Of a DNA stretch of 64,000 bases, positions 9,559-18,134 are shown in pieces (within the stretch, counting starts at the first letter, position 1; each line of letters begins with the position of its first letter). The stretch is from Balneolaceae bacterium (lineage in GTDB: Bacteria; Bacteroidota; Rhodothermia; Balneolales; Balneolaceae). A program made the translations under genes and the position numbers. Below the pieces are notes generated by a model, which saw nothing but the letters and a program-made list of their open reading frames with translations, was not told the origin of the DNA and did not search any database. The DNA is taken from assembly GCA_017795005.1 (NCBI GenBank), contig CP051242.1, positions 2,194,976 through 2,258,975 of the forward strand, written 5' to 3'.

Positions 9559-9634
9559 GTCATCCTGAGGATACTTCCGAAGGATCTGCACAATTGAATG
9601 GTCTTGCAGATTCTTCGCTTTCGCTCAGAATGAC
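9559..9634. repeat. Intergenic palindromic repeat (GTCATCCTGAG type)
   Basis: An imperfect inverted repeat lies between sufB and sufC. The left arm begins GTCATCCTGAGGATACTTCC and ends GGATCTGCA; the right arm, read in reverse complement, begins GTCATTCTGAGCGAAAGCGA and ends GAATCTGCA, about 32 and 30 nt with a short spacer. The same architecture is found as dispersed extragenic palindromes in many bacterial genomes. It may form a stem-loop in the suf transcript between the first two cistrons and so affect mRNA stability, but it has no T-run that would make it a terminator. A second element of the same general type is at 14597-14703. Confidence 0.7.
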
Positions 9635-9675
9635 CTTGACGAAATTAAAAATCAAAAAAAAGAAAAGAAGAAGAC

Positions 9676-10446
9676 GTGTTAGAAATCAAAAATTTACATG
9701 CCGTTGTTGAAGGCGAAGATATTGAAATCCTTAAGGGTGTAAACCTGAAAGTTAATGCTGGTGAAATCCACGCGATCATGGGACCTAACGGGAGTGGTAA
9801 AAGTACACTTTCGAAAGTGGTTTCAGGTCACCCTGAATACGAAGTAACAGAAGGTCAGATTTTATTTGAAGGAGAAGATATCACAGAACTGGATGCCGAT
9901 GAACGCGCTCATCTCGGTTTATTCCTTGCTTTCCAATATCCGGTGGAAGTTCCTGGAATTACTAACAAAACATTGCTTAGGGAAGCATATAACACAATAG
10001 CACGTGCCAATGAACGAGAAGAACTTGATCCCCTTGAATTCGAAGACTATCTCGAAAGTAAATTGGACGTTATCGAGATGAAGGATGAATTCCTTAGCCG
10101 ATCCATCAATACAGGATTTTCCGGTGGTGAGAAAAAGAAAAATGAGATTTTTCAAATGGCTGTGTTAGATCCGAAGCTTTCTTTTCTTGATGAAACTGAT
10201 TCAGGGTTAGATATCGATGCTTTAAAAATTGTATCAGATGGTGTGAATAAAATAGCCGGACCTGAAAAAGCTATGGTTCTAATTACACATTATCAGCGAC
10301 TGTTAAACTACATCAAGCCTGACTTCGTGCATATTATGATGGGAGGAAAAATTATTAAAACAGGTGATTTCTCTCTCGCTGAACAACTGGAAGCGCATGG
10401 CTATGATGAACTGCAAAAAGAATTTTCACTAAACGGAGCTCAGTAA
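9676..10446 (+). CDS. sufC: Fe-S cluster assembly ATPase SufC
   Basis: ABC-type ATPase of the SufBCD complex; it powers conformational changes during cluster assembly and has no membrane partner. The 256 residues include Walker [10 protein letters not shown], the Q-loop [10 protein letters not shown], the ABC signature [10 protein letters not shown] and a SufC-type Walker [13 protein letters not shown]. The start is GTG at 9676, preceded by a purine-rich GAAGAAGA; the protein then begins LEIKNLHA exactly as SufC proteins do. It is separated from sufB by a palindromic repeat and abuts sufD with a 1 nt gap. Confidence 0.96.
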   Translation: MLEIKNLHAVVEGEDIEILKGVNLKVNAGEIHAIMGPNGSGKSTLSKVVSGHPEYEVTEGQILFEGEDITELDADERAHLGLFLAFQYPVEVPGITNKTLLREAYNTIARANEREELDPLEFEDYLESKLDVIEMKDEFLSRSINTGFSGGEKKKNEIFQMAVLDPKLSFLDETDSGLDIDALKIVSDGVNKIAGPEKAMVLITHYQRLLNYIKPDFVHIMMGGKIIKTGDFSLAEQLEAHGYDELQKEFSLNGAQ

Positions 10447-10447
10447 G

Positions 10448-11758
10448 ATGAGTGAAGTACTTCAAAAAGAAACGATGCTATCGTACATAGATGGAAAAGT
10501 AGAGCCAAAAGGTACTTCTATTTCCATTCGTGCGATTAATGAGCGAGGCAGAGAAGAGCTTGAAAGCACTCCATTTCCTACACGTAAAGACGAAGACTGG
10601 AGATTTATTGATCTGAAATCGATCACTAAAAATACTTTTGTATCTGTTGAAGAGGCAGGTACTGAAGAAGTGGGTGATATTTCAAATCATTTCTTACCTG
10701 AAGCAATGAATACCAGATTGGTTTTTGTGAATGGTATTTATAATGAAGAATTATCTTCAATCTCAGATTTACCTAATGGTGTAATTGTTGGTAACCTTGC
10801 TGATAACACAGATCACGATTCCGTTAAATCACATTTAGGCACCATTACGAATTATGAGAATGATGTATTTGCTCCATTTAATGATGCCGCTTTTTCTGAT
10901 GGAACTTTCATTCATGTACCTGAAGAAACCGTTGTAGAAGCACCTATTCATATATTGAATGTTTTTACCGATGCTGAGAAAGCTTTTTATGCTACTCCAA
11001 GATTACTTTATGTTGGAGAGATGTTTTCAAAGTCTACGATTATTGAAGAGCATATCGGACTTTCGAATAATGTATATCTGAATGTTCCGGTTACTGAATT
11101 TAAGATGTTTACAGGGTCAAATGTTCATCATGCACGTATTCAACGTGATTCTAAGCAGGCGTCACATGTATCCAGACCAATTGCGATGCTGGACAAAAAC
11201 GCTGAGTATCATTCCTATACCATTTGCCTTGGCGCAAAATTATTCCGCAATGAGCCTCGAGTGATTCAAAACTCCGAAGAAGTGGATTTTACCGTTGATG
11301 GCTTGGTGCTAATTGATGGAGATCAGATCGCTGATACTCATTCAATCATGGATCACCGTTATGCACATGGAAAGAGCCATCAATTACATAAATGTGTAGT
11401 AAATGACAGTGCTCATTCTATTTTCAATGGAAAAATCTTTGTAGCTAAAGACGCTCAGAAGATTGATTCATTCCAGGAAAACAGAAATTTATTGCTTTCA
11501 GAAGAAGGGAAAGTAAATACAAAACCACAGCTTGAAATTTTTGCGGATGATGTACTGTGTTCACACGGTGCAACTATCGGTCAACTTCAGGATGAAGAAG
11601 TTTTCTATTTGCAAAGCCGGGGATTAACGGAACAGAAATCCCGTGAATTACTTGTATATGCATTCGCTCTTGAAAGCGTTGAAAGTATGGAAGTGGAATC
11701 GGTTGAAAAGCTACTTCTCGATGAAGTAATTAAATATACCAACAGAGACGATAAGTAA
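10448..11758 (+). CDS. sufD: Fe-S cluster assembly protein SufD
   Basis: Paralogue of SufB that completes the SufBC2D scaffold and is involved in iron acquisition for the nascent cluster. It has 436 residues. Visible signatures are the N-terminal FPTRKDEDWRFIDL segment and, near the C-terminus, FADDVLCSHGATIGQL, which contains the histidine conserved in SufD, then FYLQSRGL. It starts 1 nt after sufC. The following 62 nt gap before sufS is filled by a perfect palindrome. Confidence 0.95.
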   Translation: MSEVLQKETMLSYIDGKVEPKGTSISIRAINERGREELESTPFPTRKDEDWRFIDLKSITKNTFVSVEEAGTEEVGDISNHFLPEAMNTRLVFVNGIYNEELSSISDLPNGVIVGNLADNTDHDSVKSHLGTITNYENDVFAPFNDAAFSDGTFIHVPEETVVEAPIHILNVFTDAEKAFYATPRLLYVGEMFSKSTIIEEHIGLSNNVYLNVPVTEFKMFTGSNVHHARIQRDSKQASHVSRPIAMLDKNAEYHSYTICLGAKLFRNEPRVIQNSEEVDFTVDGLVLIDGDQIADTHSIMDHRYAHGKSHQLHKCVVNDSAHSIFNGKIFVAKDAQKIDSFQENRNLLLSEEGKVNTKPQLEIFADDVLCSHGATIGQLQDEEVFYLQSRGLTEQKSRELLVYAFALESVESMEVESVEKLLLDEVIKYTNRDDK

Positions 11759-11762
11759 GTTA

Positions 11763-11805
11763 GTTATTGGTTAATGATTATTGGAAAGTATGATTAACCA
11801 ATAAC
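11763..11805. repeat. 13-bp perfect inverted repeat between sufD and sufS
   Basis: GTTATTGGTTAAT at 11763-11775 is exactly complementary to ATTAACCAATAAC at 11793-11805, with a 17 nt loop. It ends 15 nt before the sufS ATG. The element at 13983-14025 has the same stem length, loop length and related sequence, so both look like copies of a small mobile or repeated palindrome. No T-run follows, so simple termination is unlikely. Confidence 0.75.
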
Positions 11806-11820
11806 CATTAACAATTCACC

Positions 11821-13068
11821 ATGAACCAATCCAAAACAGACATATCAACTAATATAAACTGGGAAGAAATCAGAGCTCAGTTTCCCGTTCTTAATCAGGA
11901 AGTGAACGGCAAGCGATTGGTATATCTTGATAACGGGGCAAGCAGTCAGATGCCGCAGGTGGTTGTGGATCGGATTAATAAGTATCACTCTCATGAACAT
12001 GCAAATGTACACCGTGGAATTCATTCCTTAAGTCAGCACGCTACGGATGCTTACGAAGCTACTCGTGAGAAAGTTCGAAGACTGATTAATGCCCGGTATC
12101 AGGAAGAAATCATTTACACAACCGGTACAACTGATTCTATCAATCTGGTTGCTAACAGCTACGGTCGTAAGTTTTTCAAAGAAGGGGATGAAATCATCGT
12201 ATCCGAAATGGAACACCACGCTAATATTGTTCCATGGCAACTTGTTGGAGAACAAACAGGAGCAAAGCTTAGAGTTATCCCGATGAATGAGAATGGTGAG
12301 CTCGAGATGGAAAGGTTCTATGAGCTGTTATCAGAGAAGACAAAATTCGTTTCTGTGATTCATGTCTCTAATGCTCTTGGGACCATCAATCCGGTTAAAG
12401 AAATTATAGATGCCGCTCACGAGCGAAATATTCCGGTGTTAGTGGATGGAGCTCAGGCTGTTCCGCATTCCAAAGTAGATGTTCAGGAATTGGATACAGA
12501 TTTTTACGCATTCTCAGCTCACAAAATGTGTGGTCCAACGGGATTCGGAATTCTGTATGGAAAGAAAGAACTGTTGGATTCTATCCCCCCATACCGTGGT
12601 GGTGGAGATATGATAGATAAAGTGACCTTTCAGAAAACCACCTGGAATGATCTTCCTCACAAATTTGAGGCTGGTACTCCACCTATTGCCGCCGGAATAG
12701 GACTTGGAACAGGGATTGATTTCCTCAACTCCATTGGAATGGAAAACATTGCCGCTCGTGAAGCTGAATTAGTTGCTTATGCTACAAAGAAGCTTAGTAA
12801 AATAGAAGGATTGAGAATAGTAGGGACTTCCCATGAAAAAGCATCTGTAATTTCATTTTTACTGGATGGAATTCACCCGACAGATGCAGGTACCATTCTG
12901 GATAAAGAAGGAATTGCTGTTCGTACCGGACATCATTGTGCTCAACCTGTGATGGATCACTTTAATATTCCCGGTACTTTAAGAGCCTCCATTTCATTTT
13001 ATAATAATGAAGACGATATTGATCGTTTAGTAGATGGAATTGAATACACCAAAGAATTTTTTGCATAA
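11821..13068 (+). CDS. sufS: Cysteine desulfurase SufS (group II)
   Basis: PLP-dependent enzyme that removes sulfur from cysteine as a persulfide for Fe-S assembly. The 415 residues are typical of SufS/CsdA. Motifs: YLDNGASSQMP near the N-terminus, VHRGIHSLS, the PLP-binding SAHKMCGPTGFG, and the catalytic-cysteine segment RTGHHCAQPVM of group II desulfurases. The usual sulfur acceptor SufE or SufU is not encoded in the window, so it must lie elsewhere or be replaced. ATG at 11821 directly follows the palindromic spacer. Confidence 0.95.
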   Translation: MNQSKTDISTNINWEEIRAQFPVLNQEVNGKRLVYLDNGASSQMPQVVVDRINKYHSHEHANVHRGIHSLSQHATDAYEATREKVRRLINARYQEEIIYTTGTTDSINLVANSYGRKFFKEGDEIIVSEMEHHANIVPWQLVGEQTGAKLRVIPMNENGELEMERFYELLSEKTKFVSVIHVSNALGTINPVKEIIDAAHERNIPVLVDGAQAVPHSKVDVQELDTDFYAFSAHKMCGPTGFGILYGKKELLDSIPPYRGGGDMIDKVTFQKTTWNDLPHKFEAGTPPIAAGIGLGTGIDFLNSIGMENIAAREAELVAYATKKLSKIEGLRIVGTSHEKASVISFLLDGIHPTDAGTILDKEGIAVRTGHHCAQPVMDHFNIPGTLRASISFYNNEDDIDRLVDGIEYTKEFFA

Positions 13069-13081
13069 ATAAGAGAAGAAG

Positions 13082-13633
13082 ATGGCTAAAATTAAAGAAA
13101 TAGAACGTACACCAAATCCTGATGCTATGCGCTTTGTGCTGGCTGAACCTCTTACAAGCGGAACCACCCGTTCTTTTGAGAATGCTTCAGAAGCAGAAGG
13201 GGACAACTTAGCATCGGCACTTTTTGAAATAGAGAATGTGATAAATGTGTATTACGTGGATAAGTACATCACAGTAACACAAGATGGTAATGCTGTATGG
13301 TCCGAATTACTGCGGAAATTAGCTCCTCCAATCAGAGAAGCAGAAGCTCAGATCTTTGACGAAGATGATTCTGAAGTTCATGTGAGTAAAGAAGCAATGG
13401 AATCAGATGATCCGCGTCTGCAGGAAATTAACCGTATGCTTGACGAGCAGGTTCGTCCGTATTTGTTAGCTGATGGCGGTGGATTAAAAGTTCTCGGATT
13501 GGATGAAAATCGATTAAAAGTACATTATCAGGGAGCGTGTGGAACTTGTCCTACCGCTTCAACTGGTACGTTATATGCCATTGAAAGCATGGTAAAACGG
13601 ATCGATCCGGAAATTCAGGTAGTTTCAGTTTAA
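13082..13633 (+). CDS. Nfu-type Fe-S scaffold/carrier
   Basis: A 183-residue protein with two domains. Residues 1 to about 90 resemble the Nfu N-terminal domain (IERTPNPDAMRFVL). The C-terminal part is a NifU-C/Nfu domain with the cluster-binding CxxC in GACGTCPTAS. Such proteins receive 4Fe-4S clusters from SufBCD and pass them to client enzymes. It follows sufS by 13 nt and precedes the A-type carrier by 5 nt. There is no PaaD/SufT-like domain. Confidence 0.9.
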   Translation: MAKIKEIERTPNPDAMRFVLAEPLTSGTTRSFENASEAEGDNLASALFEIENVINVYYVDKYITVTQDGNAVWSELLRKLAPPIREAEAQIFDEDDSEVHVSKEAMESDDPRLQEINRMLDEQVRPYLLADGGGLKVLGLDENRLKVHYQGACGTCPTASTGTLYAIESMVKRIDPEIQVVSV

Positions 13634-13638
13634 AGAAA

Positions 13639-13977
13639 ATGGGTGAGATCACGATCAATGACAGAGCCATTCAGCGAATTAATGAAATTCGTTCTGAAAA
13701 AGGCATTTCCAGCGACTCCTACCTCAAAGTGGGAGTAGAGAGTGGCGGGTGTTCAGGCTTGACCTACAATCTTGATTTCGAATCCAAAGAACAACCCGGA
13801 GAGCAGGATCAGGTGTTCGAAAAGGACGGACTGAAAGTCTGGGTGGATATGAGAAGTTTTCTTTATCTGGCCGGAACCGAACTCGATTACACCGATGGGT
13901 TAGAAGGGCAGGGATTCCATTTTCATAATCCCAACGCCAGCCGAACTTGTTCTTGTGGGGAAAGTTTTAGCATTTAG
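13639..13977 (+). CDS. A-type Fe-S carrier (HesB/IscA/SufA family)
   Basis: A 112-residue A-type carrier that moves Fe-S clusters from the scaffold to apo-enzymes. The three conserved cysteines are visible as SGGCSGLTY and the C-terminal RTCSCGESF. The length and start (ITINDRAIQRINEI) fit the family. SufA, ErpA or IscA cannot be told apart from sequence alone; the operon position suggests a SufA role. Confidence 0.92.
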   Translation: MGEITINDRAIQRINEIRSEKGISSDSYLKVGVESGGCSGLTYNLDFESKEQPGEQDQVFEKDGLKVWVDMRSFLYLAGTELDYTDGLEGQGFHFHNPNASRTCSCGESFSI

Positions 13978-13982
13978 TGATT

Positions 13983-14025
13983 GGTTATTAGTTAATGGTT
14001 AATTGATCCTCGTTAACTAATAACC
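13983..14025. repeat. 13-bp perfect inverted repeat before the DUF2480 gene
   Basis: GGTTATTAGTTAA at 13983-13995 pairs perfectly with TTAACTAATAACC at 14013-14025 across a 17 nt loop. A further ATTAACCAATAAC reaches up to the ATG at 14040, and this 13-mer is identical to the right arm of the repeat at 11793-11805. The shared stem and loop sizes mark the two as copies of one repeat family. Confidence 0.75.
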
Positions 14026-14039
14026 ATTAACCAATAACT

Positions 14040-14549
14040 ATGGCAGAGCCAATCATTAACAAAGTAAAAGCAAACACGAAGCTGGTCACTATCGACCTGG
14101 CAAAGTTGTTTCATGATGACACACCCATAGCAGAGCTGGACATCAAAGACTTTCTGCACATGGGATTGTTGTTGAAGGAAAATGATTTTCGGGAGTACTT
14201 AAAAAAACATGAATGGTCGCAATACGAAGGTCAATACTTATCTGTCTTTTGTTCTACTGATGCCATTATTGCTCCGTGGGGCTGGATGTTGATAACAACT
14301 CATGCCAATCAATTTGCTAAAGAAGTCTTCCATTTAACGAAGAAAGAAGTTATTCACGAACTCTTCCGCAGAAGAGTAGAAGCCTTTAACTGGGGCGAAT
14401 ACCAGGACAAGTTTGTACTTCTTAAAGGGTGCGGAGATATTCACGTGCCTGATTCTATTTACCTCCTGGCTACCAACAAATTACTGGGAACAGCAAAAAA
14501 GATCATGTACGGAGAAGCATGTAGTTTTGTACCTGTCAGTTCTCGTTAA
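14040..14549 (+). CDS. DUF2480 family protein
   Basis: A 169-residue soluble protein with the pattern of DUF2480 (TIDLAKLF, LDIKDFL, WMLITTHAN, LKGCGDIHVPDSIYLLAT), a Bacteroidota family often found next to SUF genes. No catalytic motif is recognised; a Cys and His occur in GCGDIHVP. Its place at the end of the suf operon suggests an accessory role in Fe-S assembly, but the biochemical function is not established. Confidence 0.8.
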   Translation: MAEPIINKVKANTKLVTIDLAKLFHDDTPIAELDIKDFLHMGLLLKENDFREYLKKHEWSQYEGQYLSVFCSTDAIIAPWGWMLITTHANQFAKEVFHLTKKEVIHELFRRRVEAFNWGEYQDKFVLLKGCGDIHVPDSIYLLATNKLLGTAKKIMYGEACSFVPVSSR

Positions 14550-14596
14550 TCGAGGTTCGTTATTCGTTGAATAGTTAACTGTATTTCCCTCTCGAG

Positions 14597-14703
14597 GTCA
14601 TCCCGGACTTGATCCGGGATCTGTGAAGATAAGAGCGTTGTTCCTTCTCATTACAAAATCAAAGAATCACTCCCTACAGATACTCGAATAAATTCAGCAT
14701 GAC
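14597..14703. repeat. Palindromic repeat element (GTCATCCCGGA type)
   Basis: The left end begins GTCATCCCGGACTTGATCCG and continues GGGATCTGTGAA. The right end, in reverse complement, begins GTCATGCTGAATTTATTCGA and continues GTATCTGTAG. Together they are imperfect terminal inverted repeats around about 45 nt of unrelated sequence. The left part alone is a smaller palindrome (CCCGGACTTGATCCGGG). The organisation matches the repeat at 9559-9634. It sits between the convergent ends of the DUF2480 gene and the minus-strand gene at 14705. Confidence 0.65.
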
Positions 14704-14704
14704 G

Positions 14705-15187
14705 TCAAGGATTTTTATTTAGTGAATCAGGTAAAACGAAAAAAGGTATTTCATCTAGTTTTTTATTCATTTCTTTTAATTGAATATTATTTTCAATTAA
14801 AGCATTTAGTTGTTCATTTTTCCATTCTTCATCTGAGATTTGATCTACTTCAGAATAAGAAAGAGTTTTATATCCTATAATTGCTGTAGAGATTGCAAGA
14901 AATATAGTACCGAATGCTAAGCCAGTACTCCATTTACTAGCTTTCTTATTATTAATTTTCAATTCTTCTATTTGCAATCTTAGATCAGTTATTTCAGTGA
15001 CTAAATCAGATTGTAATCTAACTGATAATTCATCAAAGCCAAGTCTTAATAAATTATCCCAAGCTGACTGATTAAATGTTTTTTGTTTGTTAAAACGATT
15101 AGCTTGTACAGATTGTAGTTCAATAATGACTTCAATTATTTCTTGATTTGTTAAATCATTTGGATAACCCTCAGGTATCTGATACAT
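14705..15187 (-). CDS. Small coiled-coil protein with one transmembrane segment, unknown
   Basis: About 160 residues from the ATG at 15187; an ATG at 15220 would overlap the divergent gene, so the shorter start is preferred. The N-terminal half is soluble and helical with a heptad-like stretch before the membrane (DLRLQIEELKINNKK). A single transmembrane helix follows (about GLAFGTIFLAISTAIIG), then a charged tail ending FFVLPDSLNKNP. No family is recognised. It is the only minus-strand gene in an otherwise collinear plus-strand region and borders a palindromic repeat, so it may be a recent insertion. Confidence 0.55.
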   Translation of the reverse strand: MYQIPEGYPNDLTNQEIIEVIIELQSVQANRFNKQKTFNQSAWDNLLRLGFDELSVRLQSDLVTEITDLRLQIEELKINNKKASKWSTGLAFGTIFLAISTAIIGYKTLSYSEVDQISDEEWKNEQLNALIENNIQLKEMNKKLDEIPFFVLPDSLNKNP

Positions 15188-15203
15188 AATAAGAGGACAT
15201 TTT

Positions 15204-15923
15204 ATGGTTTGTTTAATCACTGGTACATCCAGAGGTATTGGTAAATCTATTGCAATCGAATTAATAGAACAAAATCATTTTGTTATAGGCACCTCAAGAA
15301 CCACAATTAACGAATCAACGAATAACCAATACCGCCACATAGCTTGTGATCTTTCAAAACCTGAAGAAGTAGCCAAACTCAAAAAACTTTTCGAAGACGA
15401 ACCAATCCCTGAGGTATTAATCAATAATGCCGGAATTTTCGAAGACGCTGATTTCTCCATATCCGATGAAGAATGGCTGGAAAACTGGGACAAAACCTTT
15501 CAGGTTAACCTTCGGTCAGCGGCTTTGCTATGTAAATGGGCAGTAAATGCTTGGAAAGAAAAAGGAATTGAGGGGAGGATCATTAATATCTCAAGTAGGG
15601 CCGGACAGCGAGGTGATACCCAGGAATACGCATCTTATGCTGCCAGTAAAGGAGGGATGATCGCCCTAACCAAAAGCATTGCCCGTAGCTTCGGTAAGAA
15701 TGGAATCACCGCTTATACCATTTGTCCTGGTTTTGTAGATACTGATATGGCCAGAGATTCTATCAAAGTATATGGAGAGGAATATCTTACTCAGAGTTTA
15801 TTTTTAGACACGATTGCTCCACCGGAAGAGTTTGCTAATCTGGTGCTACTTCTGGCCGAAGGAAAACTCAAACACGCTACCGGTCAGACTTTTCATGTGA
15901 ATAGCGGGAGTTATTTGCCATAG
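15204..15923 (+). CDS. Short-chain dehydrogenase/reductase (SDR)
   Basis: A 239-residue NAD(P)-dependent oxidoreductase of the classical SDR family. Visible: cofactor motif TGTSRGIG at the N-terminus, LINNAG, a catalytic Ser in INISSRAG, and the catalytic YAASK. The C-terminal TGQTFHVNSG is typical of FabG-like enzymes. The substrate is unknown. Residues encoded by about 15306-15327 (INESTNN) have repeat-like nucleotide composition also seen at 14559-14570. The Tyr-X3-Lys pair and full length suggest an active enzyme. Confidence 0.88.
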   Translation: MVCLITGTSRGIGKSIAIELIEQNHFVIGTSRTTINESTNNQYRHIACDLSKPEEVAKLKKLFEDEPIPEVLINNAGIFEDADFSISDEEWLENWDKTFQVNLRSAALLCKWAVNAWKEKGIEGRIINISSRAGQRGDTQEYASYAASKGGMIALTKSIARSFGKNGITAYTICPGFVDTDMARDSIKVYGEEYLTQSLFLDTIAPPEEFANLVLLLAEGKLKHATGQTFHVNSGSYLP

Positions 15924-15935
15924 CTGCGCAAGTAC

Positions 15936-16034
15936 AAAATTCAAATTACAAACAAGCACCAATTGTTAATGTTTTAATGATTAAAAACTGAGATTTGAAA
16001 TTTGTTTGGGATTTGATGATTGTAATTTGGAATT
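15936..16034. repeat. Imperfect inverted repeat before the IPP isomerase gene
   Basis: AAAATTCAAATTACAAACAA near 15936 is matched in inverted orientation by GATGATTGTAATTTGGAATT near 16015, with an AT-rich centre. The right arm ends 8 nt before the ATG at 16042. It falls in the same kind of position (just upstream of a start codon) as the palindromes in the suf operon but has a different sequence. Confidence 0.6.
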
Positions 16035-16041
16035 TCCATGT

Positions 16042-17070
16042 ATGGCAGACATCAGACAAAGAAAAAAAGACCACGTCGAACTTACTATCACCGAAGGAAC
16101 TCAGTATTCGCAATCTTCCGGTTTTGATAGGTATTATTTCAATCATAATGCTCTTCCTGAAGTTAACCTTGATGATGTTTTGACGGAAGCTGTGTTACTG
16201 GGTCATACTTTTTCATTTCCGCTGTTTATTTCTTCGATGACCGGAGGGTATGCAGATGCTGGTCCGGTAAATGCAATTATAGCTGAGTTTTGTGAAGCCA
16301 ATAATCTTCCGTTTGGAGTTGGGAGTCAACGTGCCATGCTGGAGGATAAAACGCTCACTAAAACTTTTTCCATAGTTCGTGAAAAAGCCCCAAATGCTTT
16401 TATCTCTGCCAATATCGGTGGAGTACAACTGATTAATGGCTTTTCTAAAGATAAAATTATGTTGCTAACCAGTAGCGTAGAAGCCAATGCGATTATTGTT
16501 CATCTAAATCCTCTTCAGGAATTAATGCAGCCGGAAGGAGACCGGAATTTCAAAGGGGTATTAAATGGAATCGAACAACTAGTGAAAGACGCCCATGTTC
16601 CGGTACTGGTGAAAGAGACAGGAGCAGGAATTTCAAAATATGTTGCTAAAAGATTACTGAATGTAGGTGTAGAGGTGCTTGATGTAGCAGGAGCAGGAGG
16701 GACAAGTTGGGCTAAAGTGGAAAACTACCGGACTTCCAATAAAAACCCCAATCATACTTTTAACGACTGGGGAATACCTACCGTTGAATGCCTAAAGCAA
16801 ATAAGTACTCTTCAATGGGAGCGGAGTTTTGGGTTAATTGCATCCGGGGGTATTCGTTCTGCACATGATATAGCTAAAGCCCTTTGTTTAGGAGCTAATT
16901 TTACCGCTTCTGCACAACCTGTCATTAAAAGTATATCTGAATCCGGTTTAGAAGGAATACAAGCGTTATTTGACGATTGGAAAAACGATCTGAAAATCAT
17001 TCTTACTCTGCTTGGTTGTTCTTCGGTATCCGAACTTAATTCGTCCCATCTTTTAGAGAAAACAGCCTGA
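16042..17070 (+). CDS. fni: Isopentenyl-diphosphate delta-isomerase, type 2
   Basis: FMN-dependent isomerase that interconverts IPP and DMAPP for isoprenoid synthesis. The start chosen is ATG 16042 (MADIRQRKKDHVEL); an upstream in-frame TTG at 16006 lies inside an inverted repeat and would add 12 non-conserved residues. From 16042 the protein has about 342 residues, normal for Fni. Motifs: RKKDHVEL, FISSMTGGY, GVGSQRAMLED, VKETGAGIS, DVAGAGGTSWAKVE and IASGGIRSAHDIAKAL. The next gene encodes the prenyl-chain synthase that uses the products. Confidence 0.94.
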   Translation: MADIRQRKKDHVELTITEGTQYSQSSGFDRYYFNHNALPEVNLDDVLTEAVLLGHTFSFPLFISSMTGGYADAGPVNAIIAEFCEANNLPFGVGSQRAMLEDKTLTKTFSIVREKAPNAFISANIGGVQLINGFSKDKIMLLTSSVEANAIIVHLNPLQELMQPEGDRNFKGVLNGIEQLVKDAHVPVLVKETGAGISKYVAKRLLNVGVEVLDVAGAGGTSWAKVENYRTSNKNPNHTFNDWGIPTVECLKQISTLQWERSFGLIASGGIRSAHDIAKALCLGANFTASAQPVIKSISESGLEGIQALFDDWKNDLKIILTLLGCSSVSELNSSHLLEKTA

Positions 17071-17089
17071 TAAAGCGCTAAGTATTGCG

Positions 17090-17097
17090 TATCTTTT
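17090..17097 (+). promoter_or_regulatory. Possible -7 element before polyprenyl synthetase
   Basis: TATCTTTT differs at one position from TAnnTTTG and lies 22 nt upstream of the TTG start at 17120. No convincing -33 element is seen about 20 nt further up, and the gap after fni is only 49 nt, so readthrough from upstream is also likely. Confidence 0.3.
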
Positions 17098-17119
17098 AAG
17101 CTTAATTCTACAGACAGAT

Positions 17120-18115
17120 TTGAATACTACGGATTTACAAAAACAGCTTTATATACAGGTTGAGACCGCTCTGAAAGAGCTGAACCTTCCAATTACCCCA
17201 ACAACACTTTATGAGCCTTTTCGCTACGCTTTGGATGCTGGTGGAAAGAGAATCCGTCCGATTCTTACCATGCTGGCTTGTGGAATATGCGAAGGAGATA
17301 CAAAAAAAGCTTTACCGGCTGCATCAGCGATAGAAATTCTCCATAATTTTACACTGGTTCATGATGACATCATGGATTCAGCTGATACCCGGAGAGGAAA
17401 ACCCAGTGTATTTAAAAAGTGGGATGAAAACATAGCTATCCTTTCGGGAGATGTGATGTTTGCCGGTGCAATGCAGCAAATCGGGTATTACGGACAAAAT
17501 GAATCTTTCTCTAAAGAAGAGTTTTACGCAATGTATCAGGTTTTTCTGGATGCAACAGTTACCGTGTGCGAAGGACAGGCAATGGATATGGAATTTGTTG
17601 ACCGGCAGGATGTAGCCCTTGCGGAATACATTGAAATGATTTCCGGTAAAACGGCAGCTTTGCTATCAGGAGCATTAGAAATGGGAGCTATCTCAGCTCA
17701 TGCTTCAGAAACTCAACGTAAAGAGATGCATGAACTTGGTTTGGAAATGGGGATTGCATTTCAAATTCAGGATGACTTATTGGATGCAACAGCAGATCCT
17801 GAAAAGTTTGGTAAACGTCCGGGCGGAGATATTTTTGAGGGAAAGAAAACATATCTCACTATTCTTGCGTTAGAACGTGCGAATGAAGAACAATCATCAC
17901 TTATACAAAATACATTACTTGATCAAAATCCTTCTCAGGAATCTGTTGAGGAGGTTCTTAAAGTGATGAAAGAGTTAAATGTAATGGAAGATGTCTCTGC
18001 TGAAATAACAAACAGGTATGAAAAAGCTAAAACGTTGCTTACCCATTTTCCTGAATCAGAATACAAACAAGAACTGAAAAATCTCCTTATCTTCTTACAA
18101 TATCGTGATCACTAA
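17120..18115 (+). CDS. Polyprenyl (farnesyl/geranylgeranyl-type) diphosphate synthase
   Basis: Head-to-tail prenyltransferase that condenses IPP with allylic diphosphates. The 331 residues contain GGKRIRP, the first aspartate-rich motif LVHDDIMDSADTRRG and the second FQIQDDLLD. A phenylalanine lies five residues before the first DDxxD, an arrangement usually linked with short-chain products (FPP or GGPP), but chain length cannot be fixed by eye. The start is TTG at 17120; no in-frame ATG is close enough to keep the N-terminal helix. It follows fni, its substrate supplier, by 49 nt. Confidence 0.9.
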   Translation: MNTTDLQKQLYIQVETALKELNLPITPTTLYEPFRYALDAGGKRIRPILTMLACGICEGDTKKALPAASAIEILHNFTLVHDDIMDSADTRRGKPSVFKKWDENIAILSGDVMFAGAMQQIGYYGQNESFSKEEFYAMYQVFLDATVTVCEGQAMDMEFVDRQDVALAEYIEMISGKTAALLSGALEMGAISAHASETQRKEMHELGLEMGIAFQIQDDLLDATADPEKFGKRPGGDIFEGKKTYLTILALERANEEQSSLIQNTLLDQNPSQESVEEVLKVMKELNVMEDVSAEITNRYEKAKTLLTHFPESEYKQELKNLLIFLQYRDH

Positions 18116-18134
18116 AGAATTGAAACCATCTACA

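Noticed and set aside
14597-14703. Insertion sequence remnant
   Set aside because: There are imperfect inverted ends but no transposase or target duplication; a small extragenic palindrome fits better.
16006-16041. TTG start that would extend the IPP isomerase by 12 residues
   Set aside because: The extension is encoded by the right arm of an inverted repeat and is not like Fni N-termini; ATG 16042 gives the standard length.
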